Assembly: GCA_008080765.1 (NCBI GenBank)
Contig: SHMU01000016.1
Location: 1 to 35,995 of the forward strand
Origin: Promethearchaeota archaeon
Lineage (GTDB): Archaea > Asgardarchaeota > Lokiarchaeia > Sigyniarchaeales > SOKP01
Direction of reading: 5' to 3'
DNA: 35,995 bases
A program made the translations under genes and the position numbers. Under the pieces are notes generated by a model. That model made no database searches and had not been told where the DNA came from. It saw nothing but the letters and a program-made list of their open reading frames with translations. Positions 1-11,100 of this stretch are shown here, piece by piece (within the stretch, counting starts at the first letter, position 1; each line of letters starts with the position of its first letter).

Positions 1-451
1 TGCGCTGTCCTATAATTATCTCCCCGAGCGTGCTACAAAAAATTAAATAAAGAACTAAGATTTATGAAACATAGTCATTATTTTTTTTAAAACCTATTTT
101 TTTTTACTTCATTAGAATAGATAATAAATAATATAATTTATAATTCCAAAAAAAGGAATTAAAAATAAAATGGTTATTTCTACAAATAATAATGATATAG
201 ATGAATCGATTAATTTGCAGAATATCCTCTTAGTATTAAACTCAAAAAGTTCATAATTGAATAAAAATATATCTTATATTTAAAAGCTTCACTCGTTCAT
301 AATTGTCAAGAAAACCTAGCCTCTAAGCTTCAAATTTTTGTGAAACCTAATTAAGAAATGAAATATTGCAATCTTATAATCATAAATTTTTAAGAAAAAT
401 TCAAATATTAAATGTATTTTTTAAGCTACTTATCCAAATATTTAAATATTC
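1..451. other. AT-rich stretch without a supported gene
   Basis: I see no convincing gene here. The stretch lies downstream of the permease gene that ends at 452 on the minus strand. It contains a perfect 6-bp inverted repeat (142-147 and 155-160) around a loop of seven A, which could form a small hairpin. It also contains a 28-codon ATG reading frame at 170-256 with no recognisable product. The first ~36 bases are more GC-balanced than the rest and may be the tail of something outside the window, but I could not fold them into a tRNA. Confidence 0.5.
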
Positions 452-3403
452 CTAAAATGTCTGACGAAATATTTCTACTACGCTCTTTTTGCTGGTATTC
501 CAAAGAATAATATACATTCCGATGATACCTACTATAATCGTTATTGAAAATACCCGCAGCACAGTATCCCATGGAATCGAAAACACGGTAGGCATTTCCG
601 TGATTAATGCCATGGTAGTTTCTAAAAGATATGCCGAAAGTAAGCCTATTAGAAATCCCATTAACGCAGAAGAGATCATAACAATTATACTTTCTGTGAG
701 AAACATCTGTCTTATATTACTGGTTTTGAGTCCCATACTCCTTAAAATACCGATTTCAAATTTTCTCTCTTTAATCACCGCAAACATATTACTAACCAGC
801 CCAAATATAGATATTAATACTGTAAACACCAAGATCAATTCCATTAAAGCACTTCTGCTTTCATTGGTCTCAATGGCATCATTAATCTTAGAAACCGAAT
901 CATCAATTGTGAAATCAATATTGCTATATTGTGTTTCAAGATCCTCTTTAAAATCTTCTACAATTATTTCGGTGTTGACTCTAAGATTGATATAAGCTTT
1001 ATCGACAATCATATTTGAAGAGCCCGCATTTTCAATGTCCATGTAATCCATATAAGTATTTAAAGATACCATCACGCCACCTCCACTTGCTGCCATAAAT
1101 GAGGACCTAAAATTCCAAAAGCCCGGCATTCCTCCGCTGATACCTACAACCTGAAAAATGGTGGTGTTGCCAGGATCATCTTCTATTTGGGGATCGGTAA
1201 AAGTTAATCGTATTGGCGAACCAATTTCATTTATATTTAGTCTGTCTGCGATTGCTTTAGAAATAATGCATGTATTATTATACAAGAATAAATTTAGAAA
1301 GGAATCCTCGCCACTATTAGGGCTACTCCAAATTATTAACTCTTTATCAATTAGATTTACGAAATCCGGATTGACACCAATGAATCCCGCTTCAACCTCT
1401 GAGTATTGAGCAATATCTGAAACTCGTACCTCGTATTTGGTTCGCTCCTCTCCAAAATAAAATTCAAAGATTTCTTGAAATATCTCTTCCATTGATTCTT
1501 CTCCTCCTTCTAAGGATCCCGAAAACAAAGAACTGAGCGCCGATTGTAGATCCAATGAATTATGGAGAACAATAGCTACCTGCTCCACTCTTGGCATAGC
1601 TCTGATTTCGTTTATCATCTGCATAGTCAGAGAGTCTTCACTATTTATTCCTCCTTCATTAGTTATAATAACATCGGAACCATATTGAAAATTCAATGAT
1701 AATGTGGAGTTTTGCTCCTCCATTTCTGTTAAGCCTGTAATAAAGAATATAAAAGAAAATGACAATGCAAACATTAAAATAGTGCTGATGTTTCTCCTTC
1801 GGTATCTTTTCAGTGAGATCCTTATGATATGATAGTATTTCTTAATTATTGGAGAGATCATTCCCAACAGCAATCTCTGCAATAAGGGAATAATTCCAAT
1901 GGATGCAAATACTAACCCTATTAGAATTACCACAAGCAACCCGATAAAAAGACCGTTAACAAGCATCACATCTCCAGTTACTAATACTCTGGGCATCAAG
2001 ATAAACATAATTAAGCCTACGATTGAAATTGCAAAACCGATCAGCATTAACTTTACTTTAACACTGGTTTCCTTTTTTACTTCAAATCCTTCTTCTTCCG
2101 CTCTAAATGGTGTAATAGACTTTATTAAATCTTTTCGTGCTGCTTTTATTGCGGGAATAAAGGATACGCAAAGACTCACCAAAATACCGACTATTGCACC
2201 CAAAATTAAGGTAACTGGTTGGGTTATGAATGTTATGTTTGAAAACCCAAAATCTAAAGTAGAAAGAAAAAGATTTGAAATGGGTTCGGTTAAAAAATAG
2301 CCCATTAACACCCCAATAATTGAACCCAATATACCTAAGATTAGCCCTTCAATTAGCACAATTTTAATGGGAAACTTTTTCTTTCCTCCTACAACCCGAA
2401 AAATACCAAATTCTCTCATACGTTCTTCTGCAGATGTTGAGAGAATGCTATTAATTAAAATGGCTGTTATCATCATCGTTAACATGATGATGAACCAGAA
2501 AATTACGGTTGCCGTCATTAAGAAATATTCTCCTTGGCTTAATTCTTCCAATTTAGGCATGGAAACCAGATATTGATTGATATCTAATCTTAACTGAATA
2601 GAAATTCCTATATCCCGCGCTTTTTGAATGGTGGTATCAATATTACTTGCATCATATATGGATTCTGGATCCAAAATTGATGCATAAATGAAATTAATCT
2701 TATTTTCTTTATTTAAGAATTCTTGTGCGTCCTCTAAGTTTAATATTATGAGCGCTGTTTCAAATGTCATGAATTTTTTATCTTGCGTACACACTTGATC
2801 CACTACAAACTCTTGTTCATATTGCTGATAGCTTAATCGTATAGTGTCCCCTCGTGAGAGATTTAAATATTCTGCTACACTTTTTAATACAACACATTCA
2901 CCTTTATCGGGTTTTCCCGCATATATAAAATCTGTAGAGATAAATTTTGAAGCTAATTTAAGGTCTCCCATATCCCCACTCATTAATTCCCTCATAAAAT
3001 CTATGCCGTACATCTGCACTGAGGCATTTCTATTGATCGCCTCGGAACTAGCATCAACAACCATTGTAATACGGGGAAAAAACTGCTTTATTCCGGGCAC
3101 TCCCGTCAATTTTTCATTAATAACACTCTCCTCAAAATAAGGATCATAGTTCATTCCCCCACTAGGAATTCTTGAAACGATGATGTCCGCCTCGGAAGAG
3201 TTTTCCGTAGCTAATTGAATGTAATTATAACTTAGACTATCATTAATTGAGCCGATGGCTACTAATAAAAAGATACTAATTGCCAATCCCGATATGGCGA
3301 ATATTAATTTTGCTTTATCTCTTTTCAAATCGAGCCAAGCTTGTTTTAGAGCTTGAAAGGTGAACTTTGACCTCAATTCATAGAGAAATTGTCGTATATT
3401 CAT
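452..3403 (-). CDS. large FtsX-like ABC transporter permease (MacB/LolC type)
   Basis: Membrane permease subunit of a MacB/LolCE/FtsX-type ABC machine (983 aa). The protein has a short cytosolic N-terminus, TM1 at about residues 30-50, a large external domain, and an FtsX-like bundle at about 295-425. It then has two further helices near 455-515, a new helix around 545-565, a second external domain, and a C-terminal FtsX bundle at about 860-975. The coupling-helix pattern ER-x2-EFGI-x-R-x2-G appears in the first bundle and a similar ERKFEIGILRSMG in the last, as expected for a duplicated permease in one chain. It is the last of five co-directional genes, 62 nt after the subtilase gene, and is a paralogue in architecture of the permease at 12085-15057. 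An AT-rich TATA-like stretch at about 3430-3450 could give it its own promoter. Family call is firm; substrate unknown. Confidence 0.9.
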   Translation of the reverse strand: MNIRQFLYELRSKFTFQALKQAWLDLKRDKAKLIFAISGLAISIFLLVAIGSINDSLSYNYIQLATENSSEADIIVSRIPSGGMNYDPYFEESVINEKLTGVPGIKQFFPRITMVVDASSEAINRNASVQMYGIDFMRELMSGDMGDLKLASKFISTDFIYAGKPDKGECVVLKSVAEYLNLSRGDTIRLSYQQYEQEFVVDQVCTQDKKFMTFETALIILNLEDAQEFLNKENKINFIYASILDPESIYDASNIDTTIQKARDIGISIQLRLDINQYLVSMPKLEELSQGEYFLMTATVIFWFIIMLTMMITAILINSILSTSAEERMREFGIFRVVGGKKKFPIKIVLIEGLILGILGSIIGVLMGYFLTEPISNLFLSTLDFGFSNITFITQPVTLILGAIVGILVSLCVSFIPAIKAARKDLIKSITPFRAEEEGFEVKKETSVKVKLMLIGFAISIVGLIMFILMPRVLVTGDVMLVNGLFIGLLVVILIGLVFASIGIIPLLQRLLLGMISPIIKKYYHIIRISLKRYRRRNISTILMFALSFSFIFFITGLTEMEEQNSTLSLNFQYGSDVIITNEGGINSEDSLTMQMINEIRAMPRVEQVAIVLHNSLDLQSALSSLFSGSLEGGEESMEEIFQEIFEFYFGEERTKYEVRVSDIAQYSEVEAGFIGVNPDFVNLIDKELIIWSSPNSGEDSFLNLFLYNNTCIISKAIADRLNINEIGSPIRLTFTDPQIEDDPGNTTIFQVVGISGGMPGFWNFRSSFMAASGGGVMVSLNTYMDYMDIENAGSSNMIVDKAYINLRVNTEIIVEDFKEDLETQYSNIDFTIDDSVSKINDAIETNESRSALMELILVFTVLISIFGLVSNMFAVIKERKFEIGILRSMGLKTSNIRQMFLTESIIVMISSALMGFLIGLLSAYLLETTMALITEMPTVFSIPWDTVLRVFSITIIVGIIGMYIILWNTSKKSVVEIFRQTF

Positions 3404-3465
3404 TTATTCTTTTGATAACTTTTTTCTTTAATTATAATTATAATTTTAATTTTTTTGATTCTTAT

Positions 3466-6400
3466 CTAATCTAAATCAGAATCTAAAATGCTAAATTGAT
3501 CCTCACTTCTTTTATATTTTTGAAGAATCTTTCCTTTATTATGGATAAGTTCTTCAATGTTTTGTGGATTTTGTTTGAAGAGTTTAATATTGCATGTGTC
3601 ACAATAATGATCTCCTTTCTCGGTATCTTCAAAATACCATTTACCACAATTGATACAATTATATGCGACGTAAATTTGATCTCGTTTGCAAATAGGACAA
3701 ATTAAATCATATTCTTGATCAGTATAATACCATGCTTTGCAGTATTTACAATGTAGGATTAACGGTTTCTCTGACTGTGTAGCTTCTAACTCCTCCATTT
3801 TTCGCAATGTGCCAGAAGATGTTTCTTTTTTTGTCAATGATTTTGGTAAAAATGGTTCTTTAGTTTTTTCTTTTGAAAGATATCGTTCTCTTGTTTGAGA
3901 TAAATACATGATAGAATAGTAAGTAATAATAGTGATTCCAATGACAATTGCTATAGCGAGAATTATATAAAAAATCCACATTGGATCGAACCCTTGAAAC
4001 CATGTCTGCTCTTGCCCCTTATTTATTGATAAATATTGGTAATACAGAGAATTAATATCGAGAATGTTATGATTTTTACTTCTATCATATCCAATATAGA
4101 TATCAGAAAGCAACCATCCAAAACCTGGTGTTGCCCCATTATAATCATTAGAATGTAAGGAAAATTTTATCATAATCGGTTTACTGCTATATTCTGAGAT
4201 ATCTATACTTTCATTTCCACGGGGAAGTCCTTCACTATCAAAATAATATTTTTTTAAGGACTTCCAACTCTCTCCGAGATCGTTAGAAATAGATATTTCA
4301 CAATAATCCCGTTCCTCCACGGAGAGAGAAAGCTCATTTTGAAGATCTATTTCATATGAAAACTCTAAAAATACGGAATCTCTCGACAGAACATTAATTG
4401 GCTTTGTAATTAGCTGAGCATTCCAATCTTGTCCATAACCTCGAAATGATTCACTAAATCCTTGCCCTACTCCTCCATATAAATAGTAATGATATAATTT
4501 ATAGACCCTATGCCATGTATTATCTCCTTGTAACCAAGATGTTCGTTCATTTTCCATAGGAATACCTGTGACATAAAAATTGTCTAACGTATTAGAGAAT
4601 CCAAATCCTATAGGTAATGTTCCTTGGAAGACATTATAGTCTAACAGAACAGGAGTCGTATAAGTAATTAATTGGTTATCTGTATTATAATATGATGTTG
4701 AATAAGAAAAATTAGGATCTAAAACATGAAATCGAAAAGATTTGTTTGTCATATCATCTAAGTTTAGAGAACGCAGAAAATAAATTCCTCTATCTCCAGT
4801 AATATTGGAGCTGGCATTCCAATCACCATAGATATTTATCATAGAATAATTCTTATTGTTAATCTCTATATACACATGTTCTGGATAATTATTCTCTTGT
4901 TCATAATATTCTAAAGAGAATTGGACTTTTTGAAATTTCAAGTCTTGTTCAACTTTAACATCTTCAAGGGGAGTAAAAAAGATTTCAGGAGATGCGTTTG
5001 TAGTACAATTTTCAATAGAAATATAATCTAACATAAACCCTTTATATTTTACTAAGTCATATTCCTCATCCAATGAGGCATTTAACTTGAATTTCACAAA
5101 ATTCCCTCTGTACTCACTTAGGTTGACTTCTTCGAGAATCCATTCCTCTTCAATATTGCTAAAAGATTTCAGAGGAGTTGATTGCCATCCCGTACCATTT
5201 GCATTAATATAAAGATCAATAGAATCTAATTGATTAATACTCACTCTTAAACCCATTTTGATAATCGGAATGAAAGTATCGGATAAACCGGTGAGATTAA
5301 GATAGGGGCTGGTCAATGAACCATTTAGAACTGTATCTGCTCCACTTGGTTGATAAGTGTAATTTGTAGGATAATTATGGTGAGAACCGAAATAGATAGT
5401 GCTCCACTCACTTGTATAAATTCTTGAACGATCATCAATTGAATTATTTTGATATAATATGTTCCATCCAGTACCTTGTAATGTCCAATTATCTAAACCG
5501 TCATTAAAATAATGTGAATATTCTATTTGTTTTATAATGGAGGGTAATTCAATTTGGATCTGAAAAAATTCACCGGGATTAGTGGGAAGTGAAGCATTCC
5601 GTAAGCCATCTTTCACATAAAAGCGATAATTATAGGTTTTATTGTCGGGAAGTTCTATTAATGAGCTTATAAATATTACTCCTTCCGAATAATTTGCCTC
5701 CTCTTGAAATAATGGAGTTAATGTGAAATTTGTTGATAATTCTTTGATATATACATAAATTTGTTGAGGTGGAACATTTGAGGTATCATTATCAATATAT
5801 TCAATATAGAATTTATATCTATCAAGTGTTATATTATTTAGAATTTCTTCTCCTTGAAGTTCACTCAAACTTAATACTGTGGTATTTTTTGGACCGTTCA
5901 CGTAAGGAACTTCGGGAATGCGTAATTGAGGTTCATAGATATTTTCAACCTCCGTAATATTTAATGTAAAATTACTTTCGCCATTAATCGCTTTAATAAC
6001 TAATATCGGACGGGTTTCATTTTCTTTAGGAGTAAAATACAGATAGTTGAAGTTTCCATAACTTTTGCGTGAAGAAGATAATATAATTGGTTCTCCATAT
6101 TCATCTGTGATGTTAGAATAAAGATAAAGGTCGAATGTAGAATAAAAATTAATATCTGTCAAATTAAAACAATATTGGCGATTTGCAGTAAGGTTAAGAG
6201 TTCGCGCAAAAGCATGCATTGCTAAGGGATCACTCGCCGAACTTGCTAAATGGCCCTCATAGGTTTTATTAGGACCAATTTGTTTTGTTAATGCGTCCAC
6301 TGCGGCATCAATATTGATACGACCATATCCTTCATGCTCATCTTTTAAATCTGCTCGATTCGTGCTATTGATTAATTGTTGATATAAGTACGGCGAGTAT

Positions 6401-8103
6401 TCGCTTTCATCTATTTCAGTATCCGGATTGTCTTCTCTTGGAAGATTTGTTTCTGTTGCAGTCATGAGCAAGATTGCTTTTAAAATTTTACTCCATTTTG
6501 TTGTATTTAGACTTTTCCAAGTGTTCCAATCATTCCATCGAGCTTCAATAAGAATATTTATCGCTGCAGAAACAATTGCCGCAGAAATTGAAGTACCTGA
6601 CTTTACTGTGGATGCATTGGAGTTTGCAGCAGCACTGATTATATCACGATGGTCGAATAATTTACTCCCTCCTGGGGCTAATAAATCGGGTTTAATAATG
6701 TCCTCTCCGATATTTTTACCCATACTACTATAGAAGGTAAGCTGATCCTCGTCATTTATTGACCCAACAACAATAGCATTTTTATTTCTCCCTAATGAAT
6801 TTAGAGCATCGCTGTCTCTTATACCGTAGTTGCCCGCAGCAATGACCACTACTATGCCACTTTCAGCAACTTCATCAATTACGTGAGTAATTGCAGATAC
6901 ATCACTTCCGAGAGTGCCTACACTTAGACACACACTAATAATTTTAAGGGAAATTTTGTTTGAATATACGCCTTCTAATGCGGAAATTATGTTTGACACT
7001 CGTCCTTTTCCAGTATTATTCAACACTTTATAATTAATAAGCTTTGATGCGTTTGCAATACCCGTAAAAGAATTATATCCTGTTATATAAGCTTCAGGAA
7101 GGAAAAAAATATAAGACTTCATTGAAAAAACGGGATCTTTATTCGTTTGTTTATGATATTTAATTCTTATATCATATATACCGAATTCTTCTTCCGAGAC
7201 AGTATGGTTAATTGGATAGAAGGTGGATTGATTTTCATTATAAGATGAATTGACTACTTCTCCATCATAGTAAAGTTCCACCCAGAATCCATCTATACCT
7301 TCAGTTATTAAATTCCATGAACTATTAATAAAAAGATAATCATTTGAGTCAGAAATATTGAGGGTCGCAATCTTAATTGAATAATTTTGGGGTGCTATTG
7401 AAAAACCAAAAATTTCGGAGTGCGTAAAATTTCGTTCAATGAACAATTGGCTTTCCTCTGTAGAATTATAACTCTTTATACCTGTTCCAGCGATGACTGA
7501 CGCAAGAAATGTCCCATGCCCATAAAAATCATGCGGTAATTCCCCCTCAATATAGCTTTCATTCTCTCTTACTTTATTTTGCAGAAAAATATGAGAAAGA
7601 TCAATTCCACTATCAAGTAATGCAATAGACCCATTAGTATCTCCTTTGTATCCCTCACTTGCCCATGTCTCATTAACTGCAGCTGCTTGTAATGAGGCAA
7701 AATTTAATTGAGCTTCAACATTTTCATCATTTTCTATTAGAACTGTTGGATTTTCATCTTGGAAGACAGATATATTTGCATCATAGCTATTCTGAGATAT
7801 ACTTCCTGCAAATCCACTAAATGAGCTAAAAGTATCGTTCCAAGAAAGACTGATGGAACCACCATAGGATTCAAAGCTATCCTCTATATTTTTATCATAA
7901 GTGGAACTGTTAAAATACACAATAAGATAAAGAGTATCATTTCCGGAACCATTAGATGATGTTATATTATTATTTGTATAAAGAGGGACATCCAATTTAG
8001 GAGATCCATTATCATTTGGGAGTAATAAAAAGGAGAAAGTGGACAATATTAATAGAGATAAAAGTATATAACTCTTTTTCGCCTTTTTTATCTTTTTACA
8101 CAT
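3466..8103 (-). CDS. membrane-anchored subtilisin-like (S8) protease with cytosolic zinc ribbons
   Basis: Very large extracellular serine protease (1545 aa). A signal sequence lies at residues 10-28, then a propeptide-like region. The S8 domain shows Asp164 (LLDSGID), His196 (GHGT), oxyanion Asn425 (AAGN) and nucleophile Ser505 (SGTSISAA). About 140 extra residues sit between the His and Asn motifs, roughly 207-345. Downstream, two jelly-roll regions resemble the MAM/choice-of-anchor-J folds of M6-type secreted proteases. One TM helix at about 1376-1402 is followed by a cytosolic tail with eight Cys in four C-x2-C pairs (1452/1455, 1469/1472, 1483/1486, 1501/1504), i.e. two zinc ribbons. The ATG follows a strong Shine-Dalgarno at 8111-8116. 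It lies 39 nt after the surface-protein gene and before the last permease, so it is probably part of the same ABC-linked cluster. Protease assignment is secure; target is unknown. Confidence 0.93.
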   Translation of the reverse strand: MCKKIKKAKKSYILLSLLILSTFSFLLLPNDNGSPKLDVPLYTNNNITSSNGSGNDTLYLIVYFNSSTYDKNIEDSFESYGGSISLSWNDTFSSFSGFAGSISQNSYDANISVFQDENPTVLIENDENVEAQLNFASLQAAAVNETWASEGYKGDTNGSIALLDSGIDLSHIFLQNKVRENESYIEGELPHDFYGHGTFLASVIAGTGIKSYNSTEESQLFIERNFTHSEIFGFSIAPQNYSIKIATLNISDSNDYLFINSSWNLITEGIDGFWVELYYDGEVVNSSYNENQSTFYPINHTVSEEEFGIYDIRIKYHKQTNKDPVFSMKSYIFFLPEAYITGYNSFTGIANASKLINYKVLNNTGKGRVSNIISALEGVYSNKISLKIISVCLSVGTLGSDVSAITHVIDEVAESGIVVVIAAGNYGIRDSDALNSLGRNKNAIVVGSINDEDQLTFYSSMGKNIGEDIIKPDLLAPGGSKLFDHRDIISAAANSNASTVKSGTSISAAIVSAAINILIEARWNDWNTWKSLNTTKWSKILKAILLMTATETNLPREDNPDTEIDESEYSPYLYQQLINSTNRADLKDEHEGYGRINIDAAVDALTKQIGPNKTYEGHLASSASDPLAMHAFARTLNLTANRQYCFNLTDINFYSTFDLYLYSNITDEYGEPIILSSSRKSYGNFNYLYFTPKENETRPILVIKAINGESNFTLNITEVENIYEPQLRIPEVPYVNGPKNTTVLSLSELQGEEILNNITLDRYKFYIEYIDNDTSNVPPQQIYVYIKELSTNFTLTPLFQEEANYSEGVIFISSLIELPDNKTYNYRFYVKDGLRNASLPTNPGEFFQIQIELPSIIKQIEYSHYFNDGLDNWTLQGTGWNILYQNNSIDDRSRIYTSEWSTIYFGSHHNYPTNYTYQPSGADTVLNGSLTSPYLNLTGLSDTFIPIIKMGLRVSINQLDSIDLYINANGTGWQSTPLKSFSNIEEEWILEEVNLSEYRGNFVKFKLNASLDEEYDLVKYKGFMLDYISIENCTTNASPEIFFTPLEDVKVEQDLKFQKVQFSLEYYEQENNYPEHVYIEINNKNYSMINIYGDWNASSNITGDRGIYFLRSLNLDDMTNKSFRFHVLDPNFSYSTSYYNTDNQLITYTTPVLLDYNVFQGTLPIGFGFSNTLDNFYVTGIPMENERTSWLQGDNTWHRVYKLYHYYLYGGVGQGFSESFRGYGQDWNAQLITKPINVLSRDSVFLEFSYEIDLQNELSLSVEERDYCEISISNDLGESWKSLKKYYFDSEGLPRGNESIDISEYSSKPIMIKFSLHSNDYNGATPGFGWLLSDIYIGYDRSKNHNILDINSLYYQYLSINKGQEQTWFQGFDPMWIFYIILAIAIVIGITIITYYSIMYLSQTRERYLSKEKTKEPFLPKSLTKKETSSGTLRKMEELEATQSEKPLILHCKYCKAWYYTDQEYDLICPICKRDQIYVAYNCINCGKWYFEDTEKGDHYCDTCNIKLFKQNPQNIEELIHNKGKILQKYKRSEDQFSILDSDLD

Positions 8104-8110
8104 AGGGGTT

Positions 8111-8116
8111 TCCTCC
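8111..8116 (-). promoter_or_regulatory. Shine-Dalgarno of the subtilase gene
   Basis: On the minus strand these bases read GGAGGA and end 7 nt before the ATG at 8103. This is the clearest ribosome binding site in the five-gene cluster. It supports translation of the protease from a polycistronic message and fixes its start. Confidence 0.7.
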
Positions 8117-8142
8117 TTTTATCGATAATTATAGTTGCCAGA

Positions 8143-11100
8143 TTAATTACCTCCTTTACCTTGTTTTAAATGAGATAAATATTCCTTTAAATTAATTTCA
8201 GAAGAAAGAATAGAATCTCTTGAGGTAAGACTTAATATCTTGATTTCTTTACGTTCCGATTCCATTAATTTCTTTTTATAGCTTCTTACATACCATACAT
8301 ATATTAATACAATTCCCCCCGCAATAATAGAGGGAATTATGATGTTTAAATTTTGGAGAGTTTTTGGTGTTATAATTTTTAATGAGAGAATATTGGAAAA
8401 TACTGTATTTTTATAAATAAAATCATACTCTGCGATAGCACTCCTTAATACCGTCACAGCTTGGGAATTTGCTTTAATTTTATAAGATATAGAAACACTT
8501 TCTTGTGGTTCTAAGGCCTCAATAATTTTGATTAATTTTCCCGAAGTTAAAGATAAAACATCCTGAGAATAGCTTAAAAGATCATCCAATTTTATATTCT
8601 TAGCAGTGATGGTTCCAATATTTTTAATTTGAATATGTACAAGAACCAAGTCTCCTCTTTCTAATTCATTCTTATCTACAGACTTCTGTACAGATATCTT
8701 TATAGAACCTAATATTAATGGCTCAGAATACTTAATTTGATAAATATTACTATTATTGTTAGTGAGAAGAGTTATTGCAGGGTATAAATATCCCTTCCAA
8801 TCAGTTTTATTTAGACTAAAGTTCACACTTTTAATTTGATTATGAGTAATATTATTAAATATTAGACTCTCGTTTGATATGCGAATAAGATCGCCATACT
8901 GATCTTGTGAAGATATATTAAGTTGCTCTATAGACAATCCTATAAGTCCAATATTGTGAATGCTCAATGAGACGTTAAAGATTTGCTGTATAGAGGGACT
9001 TGTTTGTGTAGTGTTTAATGAGATTTTGATGGCATGAACAAACGGCTTTCTCTCATTGTAATTTACGGGTGAAGAACAATAAAGATTATTAGGATAAGAA
9101 GTTAACTCGGTTGAGTTACCTTTTTCTAATACTTGTGAGTTATTGTATTTTATATTATGATTTTTAATTAAAACTGAATTTGGCACATAAAAAGAAAAAT
9201 TCAACTTCTTTCTTTCAGAAGGAATTAATTGGTCAACGGTAAGCTGGAGAAGATTATTATAGACATTAAAACTATTGTACGTATTGATAATTCCTGGAAG
9301 AGGTATTTGTACTGTAATATTTTTCGCAATATCAGAACCAATATTTTTAATCGTTAAATGATAGGTAATGAGTTCACCGGGACTCGCGGAATAATCTGAA
9401 AGTGTTGAATATGCTACAATAGAAGACATATTATCGGTACTTAAAGTAATCGTATTGGAATGAATAGTATGTTTTAATAGACCACTTTTAGAGGTGTATT
9501 CAAGACGGCTCTGGACTTCTATGGGATTAATATCTCGTTCAAGCAATTTAATATCAATATTATTAATTGATATATTAAAGTCTTCGCTTTCTTGTCTCTG
9601 AAGATTAAATAGAATTGTATAATCACCCTCTTGAGGATTTTGAAAAATGTCATCAATACTCTGATTGTATTTTGTAATAGAATAAGTCCTTGAGATGTTA
9701 GTGGATTCAGTAAGAAAATCATCCAAACTAAAAAATTCTTCGGTTGTAAAATTGAATAGTTCTATTTCAGTATTTGAAAGAATATCCGAAAAATTGAACA
9801 ATAAGGAGACTCTATCCAATGAGTTATTTTCCAAATCAATGTGAGTCTGATTAGATGCTAAGAACTGTATCTCAACTCTATTTTCGTCGAAATATTCTTC
9901 AGAAAGGATCATCCAACTCTCATCATCTTGTTCTAGAGCCATCTCGGGAAGAGTATTTCCATATTGTTCTCCGAAAAGTAGTCGTGGTAACCCTAAGGAA
10001 TCGTTAATAAGAAAATTGAACGCATCAAATTGCGTGTAATTATCTTGATTGCTAATGGAATAATTTTCGTAAAGATAGGTTAACATCTCATCAGGATCTA
10101 ATATCCAATTCTCTTCATTCCATACACTATATTCGTTGGTAAAAATTTCTTCTATTTCATTGGCAGTCAGTCCAAGATTTACGAGTAATTGAGGATACTC
10201 GCTAAGTAATATATCGCTCACCTCATCCATATTCTCATTATAAGGGTATAAATTCGATACATTTTGAGCATCCGGAAAAAAATAATCATTCGATCCATCT
10301 CCATCGCTATCGAATTGAAAGATTCTTGGTTCTTCATCTAGGTTAAAAAAGTCTTCTAAATCTTCATATTGATCGTGATATTCCGCATCCACAATCTGCC
10401 AAAGAGCATCTTCTAAATCGTCTGCATAATTTAAATTTCCTCCTTCTAGTAAAATTATAACTGGTAATGTCTCCTCCAAATTTATGGGAATAGCGGTGGG
10501 TATTCCATATGCAGAAATATTTCCCACTGCTCGTGCCGTAATATTAAAATCAAAAGTGTTATACGCTCCAAACGTTGCATTCTCTCCAATTAATGAATTA
10601 TTGAGTAGAATAGAGGTATCTGAATTAGAAAGTTCATATTGAATGTTAAAATCGGGAATGGGATTTGCCAACCCGGAAGGAAAAAAGGAAAATCCCGAAA
10701 ATCCTAATAAGGGTAACAAATTTACTATATCGAACTCATCTTCTTCATTTACTAAATTGCTATAACTTTTTTTTGCTCCTCCCAAATCATTCCATGATAA
10801 TTGAAAAGAGTAATTTTCTAATGCTTGCACATCAAAGTCGGTTTCTATAAAACTTGAAAGTAATGCTAATTGATCTATGAAATAATCACTAAACTCAACA
10901 CTTTCAGGAGTCGATTCTATAATATCCGTGCAAAGTATATTAAGATCTATTTGAGTGAGAAAACTCCCCACAATGGCGGAATATACTTTTTCACTAGGTT
11001 CTAATGATGACTGCTTATATCCTAAAGCATCAAATAAACTAAATTGGTATTGATCTTGTCCTATTTCTTGTATTCCAGATTCATACCCTTCATATTGGAT

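Noticed and set aside
1-40. Possible fragment of a tRNA at the left edge
   Set aside because: The GC-balanced bases do not give a proper acceptor stem, U8 or D-arm on either strand, and no T-arm sequence is present.
170-256. 28-codon ATG frame (MVISTNNNDIDES...)
   Set aside because: No Shine-Dalgarno, no recognisable protein and only chance-level length in AT-rich DNA.
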